13,176 nt of DNA from WQUF01 sp031549885 (GTDB lineage Bacteria > Bacillota > Clostridia > Clostridiales > Clostridiaceae). The notes under the pieces are model-generated. The model was given only the letters and a program-made list of their open reading frames with translations, did not search any database and was not told the DNA's origin. The stretch lies in NCBI GenBank assembly GCA_031549885.1, contig JAVBPD010000010.1, forward strand, positions 1 to 13,176. Reading direction: 5' to 3'. Shown one piece after another: positions 1 to 4,933 of this stretch. Every line of letters starts with the position of its first letter. Position 1 is the stretch's first letter. The translations under genes were made by a program, and so were the position numbers.

Positions 1-8
1 GCCTGCAC

Positions 9-27
9 AATAATGTATAACATTATT
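9..27. repeat. Short AT-rich inverted repeat at the window edge
   Basis: Arms AATAATG (9-15) and CATTATT (21-27) are perfect reverse complements around a 5-nt spacer. No U-run follows, so a terminator role is not supported. It lies in the 3' flank of the minus-strand membrane-protein cassette and could be chance in such AT-rich DNA. Confidence 0.3.
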
Positions 28-67
28 AATATAACGGTTTTCTCTTAATTTAATTATAATTTATTAG

Positions 68-128
68 TTGCCTAAAGGCAAGTGACAATTCCTCTCACTA
101 CCTAATGAGGTAGGAGTATCCTTGTCAC
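68..128. other. Compact structured intergenic element of unknown function
   Basis: Two adjacent stem-loops are visible in an otherwise AT-rich gap. TTGCC (68-72) pairs with GGCAA (77-81). Directly after it, GTGACAA (82-88) pairs with TTGTCAC (122-128) and encloses an inner hairpin in which CTC plus CTACCT (94-96, 98-103) pair with AGGTAG plus GAG (108-116), with one bulged A at 97 and an AATG loop. The element is clearly more GC-rich than its surroundings. It has no U-tract on either strand, so it is a poor intrinsic terminator, and I could not match it to a riboswitch class I know. It could be a dispersed palindromic repeat, a small RNA or an mRNA 3'-end stabiliser for the minus-strand cassette ending at 168. 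Confidence 0.5.
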
Positions 129-167
129 ATTTTAGATGAATTTTGCATAAGAATTTAAGAGCCCTAA

Positions 168-533
168 TTAAAAAGACTTGAACAAGATAATTCCAGCTAA
201 AAATGAACAAGTATTTAATAATAAGGAAATTAAAATGGATTTTTTCTTATTAAAATTTATCATATAGCTAATTATATAAGCTTCAATAAATACTGCTATA
301 AACTCTAAAATTATTAAGATTATATGCCTTGCCAAGGAAAGATTATACAAATATAAATTATCAAAAATCATTAGTAAAAAGTTTAAAGTAGGATTTGTAA
401 TTACATTGCATAAAAATATGCAATAAGTTAAACCTTTATTTTTAAATATGATGTACACTAAGGCGCATTCAATTGCTATTGTTGCTATAAATGGCAATAT
501 GATTTTAATAAAAAGATACAAAAATATACTCAT
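168..533 (-). CDS. 121-residue integral membrane protein, unknown function
   Basis: I do not recognise a named family with certainty. The protein is almost entirely hydrophobic, with about four predicted membrane spans (roughly residues 5-30, 38-58, 68-92 and 99-119). Small charged loops include a conserved-looking IECALVYII stretch and a VITNPTLNF segment; the Glu in the first span and the TNP-N motif are the most distinctive residues. Its ATG (533-531) overlaps the TGA of the upstream 57-residue gene as ATGA, and no good Shine-Dalgarno sequence of its own is seen, so translation is probably coupled. It is the last gene of a three-gene membrane cassette starting with an MFS transporter, so a role accessory to transport or envelope function is a reasonable inference, but no substrate can be named. 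Confidence 0.75.
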   Translation of the reverse strand: MSIFLYLFIKIILPFIATIAIECALVYIIFKNKGLTYCIFLCNVITNPTLNFLLMIFDNLYLYNLSLARHIILIILEFIAVFIEAYIISYMINFNKKKSILISLLLNTCSFLAGIILFKSF

Positions 534-703
534 TTATCTTTATCATCATGTTGGCTTTTATACTCTTTTATTTTTTTTACGGCAAATATAATAAGTGGAA
601 TTAAAAGAAACACCAAAACTAAAATCGGTAAAATCATTAAAGATATAAAAATTGGGCCACCTGCCGCATCATATAATTTAATGCTCTTTGACTGACTTTT
701 CAT
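530..703 (-). CDS. 57-residue single-span membrane protein
   Basis: A short gene supported by a strong AAGGAG ribosome-binding site six bases before its ATG (703-701) and by exact packing with its neighbours. It starts 26 bp inside the 3' end of the MFS transporter gene and its TGA overlaps the next gene's ATG. The product has a polar, lysine-rich N-terminus, one long hydrophobic segment (about residues 18-42, beginning GGPIFISLMILPILVL) and a charged C-terminal tail with three lysines followed by an Asp/Lys-rich end. No signal-peptide cleavage site is evident, so it is probably a membrane-anchored small protein with a cytoplasmic tail. It may act as a small subunit or regulator of the MFS protein; that is inferred from gene order only. 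Confidence 0.75.
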   Translation of the reverse strand: MKSQSKSIKLYDAAGGPIFISLMILPILVLVFLLIPLIIFAVKKIKEYKSQHDDKDK

Positions 704-1748
704 AAAATTCTCCTTTCTTTAAGCTAATCTTTGGAGTTACTAAGAAAATAAAAAATAAAGATGTTATACATAGAGAAAATATTAAAAACGGCCTAATATA
801 TTCTGGAATGGATATAAAAAATGATGGAATAGTCCCTAAAAATAATGCAAATGTTGTCAATCCAAAGCTAAAACCTAAATTTTTATTTAACTTAGAACAA
901 ACTGTGCACAGAGTAACAGAAGTAACAATGTTAAATAATATTAACCCTAAAGAGCAGAGGATTATATTTGAATTATAAAATGATAAAAGCAGTGCTGACA
1001 TTAAAAGCGATACCAAAGAAACTTTTTTTGGACTGAATTTATCAGCGAGCATTCCTCCTATGAACTTCCCGATAAATACGCAAATTGCTGGAAGCATAAA
1101 AAATGAATTGCGCCAAGGTATAGGTGTATAAAATCCCACTAATGATCTAATAATTATTGAAAAAAGAGATAAATAAATAATCCATTCGCTTGATTTAACA
1201 ATTCCACTTGTGAAATTAAAATGCACATTTGAAATTGTTTTTTCTTTTCTTAAAAATGCTAAAATAAAAATTAAAGATGTGAGTAGAGAAAAGGCAACAG
1301 TTTTATCATTGATAATTAAAGCGTTTTTACCAAAATATGTTCCAAGTGCAACACCTAAAGCGCCAAAGGAAATGAATATTCCGCTTCTTGCCATTTTACC
1401 ATTTGAATAACACAGAGAATTTATGCCACCTCCAATGTGAAAAAAACCATTTCCAAGAGCGCATATGCAAAGTTTAATAAAAGGGGTAAATGGTATAATC
1501 ACACCAATACCTACTAATGCTATACCAATAATTGCAGGAATAAAGTGGTGCTTAATAAATTTGTCCACAACAATTCCAATTATCATTTGAAAAGCAAAAG
1601 CAATTGCATTATAGAGTAAAAAGCCAATGGCTATTTTATCTAAATCTAAAACTTTAGATGAAAAATTGCCATATAAAACAAAAAAACATGCAAAATCAAC
1701 TACTAAATGAGATATTGAATAAATTATTAAAGATCTTTTATGAATCAT
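678..1748 (-). CDS. Major facilitator superfamily (MFS) transporter
   Basis: A 356-residue polytopic membrane protein with about 11-12 hydrophobic segments, on the short side for MFS (usually 380-420). The first segment contains ISHLVVDFACFFVLYGNF. The segment around residues 99-125 has a GNGFFHIGGGINSL motif, followed by GALGVALGTYFGK. In the second half, GGMLADKFSPKK matches the inter-helix MFS motif A pattern (G-x3-D-K-x3-K). The VDFAC and HIGGG elements are features I associate with uncharacterised clostridial MFS proteins rather than a defined drug exporter; the substrate is unknown. The ATG at 1748 has AAGGTGAT upstream. The gene leads a cassette with two small membrane proteins, overlapping the next gene by 26 bp. 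It lies downstream of the blaR1-like terminator, so it is probably transcribed separately. Confidence 0.85.
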   Translation of the reverse strand: MIHKRSLIIYSISHLVVDFACFFVLYGNFSSKVLDLDKIAIGFLLYNAIAFAFQMIIGIVVDKFIKHHFIPAIIGIALVGIGVIIPFTPFIKLCICALGNGFFHIGGGINSLCYSNGKMARSGIFISFGALGVALGTYFGKNALIINDKTVAFSLLTSLIFILAFLRKEKTISNVHFNFTSGIVKSSEWIIYLSLFSIIIRSLVGFYTPIPWRNSFFMLPAICVFIGKFIGGMLADKFSPKKVSLVSLLMSALLLSFYNSNIILCSLGLILFNIVTSVTLCTVCSKLNKNLGFSFGLTTFALFLGTIPSFFISIPEYIRPFLIFSLCITSLFFIFLVTPKISLKKGEFYEKSVKEH

Positions 1749-1803
1749 AACATCACCTTCATATATTATAACTTTTCAATTTTAAAAAATATTGCATAAA
1801 TAC

Positions 1804-1841
1804 AAAAATATTTATTTTAAATAAATAAAATAAATATTTTT
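1804..1841 (-). terminator. AT-only intrinsic terminator after the BlaR1-like gene
   Basis: A 16-bp perfect stem, arms 1804-1819 and 1826-1841, with a 6-nt loop. All pairs are A-T, and an A/T run on each side could serve as a U-tract. It starts six bases past the stop codon of the BlaR1-like gene and separates it from the MFS cassette. The lack of G-C pairs makes it a weak or partial terminator, so some read-through into the MFS genes is possible. Confidence 0.6.
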
Positions 1842-1846
1842 TCTAA

Positions 1847-3100
1847 TTATTTACAACATTGGTTATTTTTTTTATTTGAATGATGATTGCTTTCAGAGTA
1901 ATGATTAATTTCAACTTGAGTAGTTGAAACTGCATTCTTATTTATCATAACAGGTTCAAAGTTAACAGGTGGTGTGGACCTTATAAAATTAGTTTCAGAA
2001 TTAATTGTTTCAGAGCTAGTATTTAAAATAGTAGAATTAATTGGATCGGAAATAATAGCTGCTGTGGTATTTTCTGCTATGCTTTCTTTAGTAGAGGAAT
2101 TAGTTTTAAAGGTATGGCTAAAGTTTTGTATTTTATGATAAGCAGGAGGTATAAATGTAAAAAGCTCTGCATTTATATTGACCGTTGTAAGACAAGTTAA
2201 TGAAATGATTAGTGTTAATGCTGTTATAGAAAATGTATTTAGCTTGCTATATTTTTTAAAGTTTATTATATGATGAATTCTTTTTTTTATTTCACTTTTG
2301 CTATCTGCCATAGAAGGTACGCCTAAGACAGGTATATCATCAGAAGATAACATGTGCATAGCTGCATATTTAAGAAGGGCATTTGCGTAAAGTTTGCGAT
2401 TTTTTACATCCATAGATTTTATGACACGATAATCACAGGCCATTTCACAATCATTTTGCATTAATTTAAATGAATACCAAACAATTGGATTAAACCAAAA
2501 CAGACAACAGGTAAATATTGCAATCCAATTTATTAAGGTGTCAAAATATTTGTAATGGTTTAGTTCATGATAAAACAATATTCTTAATTCATCGCAATCT
2601 TGTTTTTTAGGTAGCAATAAAACTGGCCTTAAATAACCTACAATCATTGGAATATCATTGTATTCAAAAATTGGAATGTTTCGATTTATTTTTAACTTGT
2701 TTTTAACGTTTTCAAAAGCAAACAACACTTCATCACTATCGGTTTCAATGAGCTTTTTAATATTTTTTTTAAATATTAAATATTTAAAAATAAAATAAGT
2801 TAAACAGCATAGTACACCAAAGATCCATATGATAATAACTAAATTTTCCATATTTAAAGACATAAAAATTTTATTATCATATGTTAAATTTAAGCTATTA
2901 TTTATTTCTTGAAAGGGTATAACAGTTCCAATGCTAAAATTGCTCTTAGGCAAAGTTGGCAAAAGCAGTTGTATAAATAATATAAACCAAATATAGTAGT
3001 GCCACAATGAATTTGCTTTTTTACCAATTAGTTTTTTAAAAGCTAAAATAATCAAAGCAGTCAATAAAGAAATGATTGTTTTTTCAAGAAGCCAGTACAT
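1847..3100 (-). CDS. BlaR1/MecR1-like M56 membrane metallopeptidase (signal transducer without penicillin-binding domain)
   Basis: A 417-residue protein of the BlaR1/peptidase M56 family. Membrane segments lie near residues 8-25, 33-51, 86-112, 188-210 and 288-306. The zinc-protease HExxH motif is HELNH (178-182) in the cytoplasmic loop, and E219 in NDCEMACDYRV is the likely third ligand. In BlaR1 and MecR1, ligand binding outside the cell activates this protease, which leads to loss of the BlaI/MecI repressor. Here the part after the last span (about 307-417) is only some 110 residues, rich in Ser, Thr and Asn, and ends in a His/Lys/Cys tail (HHSNKKNNQCCK). It has none of the SxxK/SxN/KTG layout of a penicillin-binding sensor, so the signal is probably not a beta-lactam. 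It follows the BlaI-like gene by 35 bp and is co-transcribed. Two purine-rich stretches precede the ATG: AAGGAGG at 12 nt and AAGGGG at 3 nt. Confidence 0.9.
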   Translation of the reverse strand: MYWLLEKTIISLLTALIILAFKKLIGKKANSLWHYYIWFILFIQLLLPTLPKSNFSIGTVIPFQEINNSLNLTYDNKIFMSLNMENLVIIIWIFGVLCCLTYFIFKYLIFKKNIKKLIETDSDEVLFAFENVKNKLKINRNIPIFEYNDIPMIVGYLRPVLLLPKKQDCDELRILFYHELNHYKYFDTLINWIAIFTCCLFWFNPIVWYSFKLMQNDCEMACDYRVIKSMDVKNRKLYANALLKYAAMHMLSSDDIPVLGVPSMADSKSEIKKRIHHIINFKKYSKLNTFSITALTLIISLTCLTTVNINAELFTFIPPAYHKIQNFSHTFKTNSSTKESIAENTTAAIISDPINSTILNTSSETINSETNFIRSTPPVNFEPVMINKNAVSTTQVEINHYSESNHHSNKKNNQCCK

Positions 3101-3135
3101 TTACCCCTTATACCTCCTTGCTAATAATTATTTTT

Positions 3136-3507
3136 TTAACTGTCAATTTGTTCTATTATTTCCTTAAGCTCTGACAATTCATCTTTTGAAATTTTATTAT
3201 CTTTAATTAAGGATGCTACCATCATGCTGACAGATCCATTATATGCTTTATTTAAAAAAGATTCTGTAATAGTTTTCACACATTCTTCCTCTGAAACTGT
3301 AGGGAAAAATTTGAAGTAATATTGAGTTTTATCAGCATCAATAAATCCCTTCTCCATAAGGCGTCCAAGCATAGTTCTTACAGTGGTTTTGCTCCATCTT
3401 TTATTATCTAATATTTCTACTACTTCGCCGAGAGTTAAAGGGCTTTTTTGCCACAATACTCTCATTATTTTCCATTCGGCATCTGATATTTTAAATTCTT
3501 CTTTGAT
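3136..3507 (-). CDS. BlaI/MecI/CopY-family winged-helix repressor, probable ATC (or ATT) start
   Basis: The product contains the typical BlaI core: KISDAEWKIMRVLWQKSPLT (helix 1 into helix 2), the recognition region KRWSKTTVRTMLGRLMEKG, and the C-terminal dimerisation part with FLNKAYNGSVSMMVASL. Starting at the first in-frame ATG (3465) would remove helix 1 (KISDAEWK), and that ATG has no Shine-Dalgarno sequence. The frame stays open upstream, with AGGGG at 3520-3516 placed 8 nt before an ATC (3507-3505) and 5 nt before an ATT (3510). Starting at ATC gives a 123-residue protein beginning (M)KEEFKISDAEW, the normal BlaI length and N-terminus; no in-frame ATG, GTG or TTG exists there. The CxC motifs of CopY are absent. 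It likely represses its own operon and the secreted-protein gene upstream through TTACA-N2-TGTA dyads. It ends 35 bp before the BlaR1-like gene. Confidence 0.88.
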   Translation of the reverse strand: MKEEFKISDAEWKIMRVLWQKSPLTLGEVVEILDNKRWSKTTVRTMLGRLMEKGFIDADKTQYYFKFFPTVSEEECVKTITESFLNKAYNGSVSMMVASLIKDNKISKDELSELKEIIEQIDS

Positions 3508-3515
3508 AATATCAA

Positions 3516-3520
3516 CCCCT
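3516..3520 (-). promoter_or_regulatory. Ribosome-binding site that places the BlaI-like start at ATC/ATT
   Basis: AGGGG on the minus strand, 8 nt before ATC (3507) and 5 nt before ATT (3510). It touches an out-of-frame TTG (3515) directly, with no spacing, which makes TTG an unlikely start. No comparable site precedes the internal ATG at 3465. Confidence 0.55.
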
Positions 3521-3549
3521 AGTATATATTTATCAATATATTTAATGAA

Positions 3550-3578
3550 AGTTTACACTTGTAATTTAAATAAGTCAA
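3550..3578 (-). promoter_or_regulatory. Promoter of the BlaI/BlaR1-like operon
   Basis: TTGACT (3578-3573), a 17-nt spacer and TAAACT (3555-3550) form a good housekeeping-sigma promoter. The predicted start of transcription is near 3543, giving a leader of about 35 nt. The -10 hexamer is the same TAAACT as in the promoter of the adjacent secreted-protein gene. Confidence 0.7.
3553..3564. promoter_or_regulatory. BlaI-type operator overlapping the -10 of the repressor's own promoter
   Basis: A perfect dyad TTACA-CT-TGTAA. BlaI, MecI and CopY repressors bind TACA-N2-TGTA dyads, so this fits the family of the adjacent repressor. Three bases overlap the -10, which would give direct autorepression. 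Confidence 0.75.
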
Positions 3579-3597
3579 TAATTTTTAAAATTAATAG

Positions 3598-3632
3598 AAA
3601 AGCACTTGATCTTTAAAAGATCAAGCACTTTT
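3598..3632 (-). terminator. Intrinsic terminator of the secreted His-rich protein gene
   Basis: A stem with CTTGATCTTT and AAAGATCAAG as inner arms, extended by an outer G-C and four A-T pairs. Read on the minus strand, the two intervening positions become G.U wobble pairs and the stem is continuous, followed by a U-rich run. On the plus strand they are mismatches. That asymmetry indicates the terminator serves the minus-strand gene ending at 3642, and it insulates the repressor operon downstream. Confidence 0.8.
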
Positions 3633-3641
3633 TTGATAATA

Positions 3642-3902
3642 TTAACGATGCATTGCGCCGCTATAAACTAAACCTGCATGATGGTGTCCATCATCTAATG
3701 TATGTCCATAGTAATTTACGCCATTATGAGTGTGATTATAGCCTAATCTACATCCAGCATAATTGCAGTAACCATACTGAGAAGCAGAGGTATAATTATA
3801 ATAACCGCCGCCGCCATGTGAACAATGTGCAAATGCAACTACAGGTAAAGTGCCAAGTGACATCATAATAGTTAAAGCTGCTATAGCAATTTTCTTTTTC
3901 AT
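3642..3902 (-). CDS. Small secreted His/Tyr/Cys-rich protein, putative target of the BlaI-like repressor
   Basis: An 86-residue precursor with a clear Sec signal peptide (MKKKIAIAALTIMMSLG, cleavage likely after AFA at residue 25), leaving a mature protein of 61 residues. The mature part holds nine His, ten Tyr and three Cys, and the motif order is HCSH, GGGG, YCNYAGC, YNHTHNGVNYYGH, DDGHHH. The clustered His/Cys residues suggest binding of a transition metal outside the cell, but no catalytic fold is recognised and the function is unproven. The His-rich HTHNGV-type motif resembles small His-rich secreted proteins seen in Firmicutes. GGAGG lies 10 nt before the ATG. The promoter has two TTACA-N2-TGTA-like dyads, one in the same register as in the repressor operon, so expression is probably induced through the BlaI/BlaR1-like pair. 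Confidence 0.85.
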   Translation of the reverse strand: MKKKIAIAALTIMMSLGTLPVVAFAHCSHGGGGYYNYTSASQYGYCNYAGCRLGYNHTHNGVNYYGHTLDDGHHHAGLVYSGAMHR

Positions 3903-3921
3903 TTAAATTAATCCTCCAATA

Positions 3922-3957
3922 TATTAATATCATTTACAATTGTAAATGATATTAATA
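3922..3957. promoter_or_regulatory. 36-bp perfect palindrome with BlaI-type core in the leader of the secreted-protein gene
   Basis: Every base from 3922 to 3939 pairs with 3957 to 3940, giving an uninterrupted 36-bp inverted repeat. The centre is TTACAATTGTAA (3934-3945), a perfect BlaI/CopY-type core, flanked by ATATC/GATAT-type extensions. It covers the predicted transcription start and early leader of the gene starting at 3902. In DNA it can act as a repressor operator. In RNA it would form a long hairpin just before the GGAGG at 3917-3913. Confidence 0.75.
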
Positions 3958-3985
3958 GTTTACAAGTGTAGTTTATATTTGTCAA
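3957..3985 (-). promoter_or_regulatory. Promoter of the secreted His-rich protein gene
   Basis: A perfect TTGACA (3985-3980), a 17-nt spacer and TAAACT (3962-3957). The predicted transcription start is near 3950, giving a leader of about 48 nt that contains most of the 36-bp palindrome. Confidence 0.75.
3960..3971. promoter_or_regulatory. Second BlaI-type operator, overlapping the -10
   Basis: TTACA-AG-TGTAG, one mismatch from a perfect dyad. On the minus strand it reads into TGTAAACT exactly as the operator at 3553-3564 does. In both cases the last three operator bases are the first three of the -10. Its centre is 26 bp from the centre of the 36-bp palindrome, so two repressor dimers could bind side by side. 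Confidence 0.65.
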
Positions 3986-4016
3986 CACTTTTTTTGAAAA
4001 TAATAGGTGGATTTTT

Positions 4017-4046
4017 TTGCGTTTGTATGATAATTTTAATTATGAT
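4017..4046 (+). promoter_or_regulatory. Possible promoter of the GNAT acetyltransferase gene
   Basis: TTGCGT (4017-4022), an 18-nt spacer and TATGAT (4041-4046). The leader would be about 30 nt, ending in GGAG (4070-4073) ten bases before the ATG. The -35 match is only partial. Confidence 0.35.
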
Positions 4047-4083
4047 GTATTAGCATATTAGTGTATTTTGGAGTTGATTAATA

Positions 4084-4824
4084 ATGAAAAATGTGGAAGT
4101 TATTACAAAAAAATATCTTTCATTATTGTTAAATGTGGATAATGAACTTTTATATAAAAAGGGTGTTTATTTTGTTTCCTCAGATAATAGAGTTTCAAGC
4201 ATAAGAGGATATTCTAAACTTTTTGATTTATATGCTTATGTTGCCAATGAATTAATAATAGTATCTTATGGAAAAAAATTTAAAGATAGCATAAATAAAT
4301 TGAAAGAAATAATTCATAAAGAAATGGATTCAAAAGAGTTTTCAAAAAAAATAAAAGAAGTTTACAATTTAGATGCTTCAACATACATGAAATTTATATA
4401 TGAAAAACATATTAAATGTAAAAAAAATGCAGTAAGATTGCAAAAAAGTCACTTTAATTATTTTTATGATTTTTTTGTTTTAAACAATCCTGACTATAAT
4501 AATATATCTTGGTTAGAAGATTATTTTGAATTAATTTGTAGCAAAAATTATTGTTTTGGGATTTTTGAAGATAATAAACTTGTAAGCGTTACAGATGCGC
4601 CAACTATGCCATTTATGGAAGAGTTAATTCAAGAAATAGGAATAACAACTTCACCTGATTATAGATGTAAGGGTTTTGCAAAAATTGTATGTTCTTCCTT
4701 CATAGATGCTTTGTTAAAAAATAATGTATGCCCATATTGGTCCTGTGAACAAAGTAATTATCCATCTGAAATGTTAGCTTATAGTTTAGGTTTTAAAAAA
4801 CTAGCTGATATAGTCATAAGTTAA
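4084..4824 (+). CDS. GNAT-family N-acetyltransferase
   Basis: A 246-residue cytoplasmic protein with a GNAT domain in its C-terminal half. The acetyl-CoA-binding motif A region is IGITTSPDYRCKGFAKIVCSS, where R-C-K-G-F-A fits the Q/R-x2-G-x-G/A loop. It is followed by a C-terminal WSCEQSNYPSEMLAYSLGFKK segment, the usual SN-S-x-LA-x-x-LGF end of GNAT enzymes. The first 110 residues are a divergent N-terminal domain, rich in Lys, Tyr and Phe, as in two-domain GNAT proteins. The acceptor substrate cannot be deduced. The gene stands alone between the divergent secreted-protein promoter and the pyr promoter, and I see no convincing terminator after it, so some read-through into the pyr operon is possible. 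Confidence 0.85.
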   Translation: MKNVEVITKKYLSLLLNVDNELLYKKGVYFVSSDNRVSSIRGYSKLFDLYAYVANELIIVSYGKKFKDSINKLKEIIHKEMDSKEFSKKIKEVYNLDASTYMKFIYEKHIKCKKNAVRLQKSHFNYFYDFFVLNNPDYNNISWLEDYFELICSKNYCFGIFEDNKLVSVTDAPTMPFMEELIQEIGITTSPDYRCKGFAKIVCSSFIDALLKNNVCPYWSCEQSNYPSEMLAYSLGFKKLADIVIS

Positions 4825-4863
4825 AATTGGTTCTCATTGTTTTATAAATTTATGAAAAATTAT

Positions 4864-4891
4864 TTGATTTTTATAAATATTATGGTATACT
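4864..4891 (+). promoter_or_regulatory. Promoter of the pyrBICFKD operon
   Basis: TTGATT (4864-4869), a 16-nt spacer and TATACT (4886-4891), with TGG directly before the -10 acting as an extended -10. Transcription would begin around 4898-4900, only about 35 nt before the pyrB ATG. The initially transcribed sequence contains AATTT (4900-4904). The leader is too short for a PyrR-type attenuator. Confidence 0.7.
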
Positions 4892-4933
4892 ATTGCAAGA
4901 ATTTAAGAATTTTTATTATAGGAGGAAATTTAA

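Noticed and set aside
1765..1770. TATAAT on the minus strand as the -10 of the MFS gene
   Set aside because: It lies only 17 nt before the ATG, so the transcript would start inside the ribosome-binding site, and no -35 is seen at a proper distance.
1847..2200. SSTK in the BlaR1-like tail as the SxxK motif of a penicillin-binding domain
   Set aside because: The tail is too short and low in complexity, and lacks the SxN and KTG motifs.
3465..3515. TTG at 3515 opening a 16-codon leader peptide whose TAA overlaps the internal ATG of the BlaI-like gene
   Set aside because: The Shine-Dalgarno-like AGGGG touches the TTG with no spacing, and starting the repressor at 3465 would delete a conserved DNA-binding helix.
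4892..4933. PyrR-binding attenuator or antiterminator in the pyr leader
   Set aside because: The leader is too short and contains no hairpin plus U-run.
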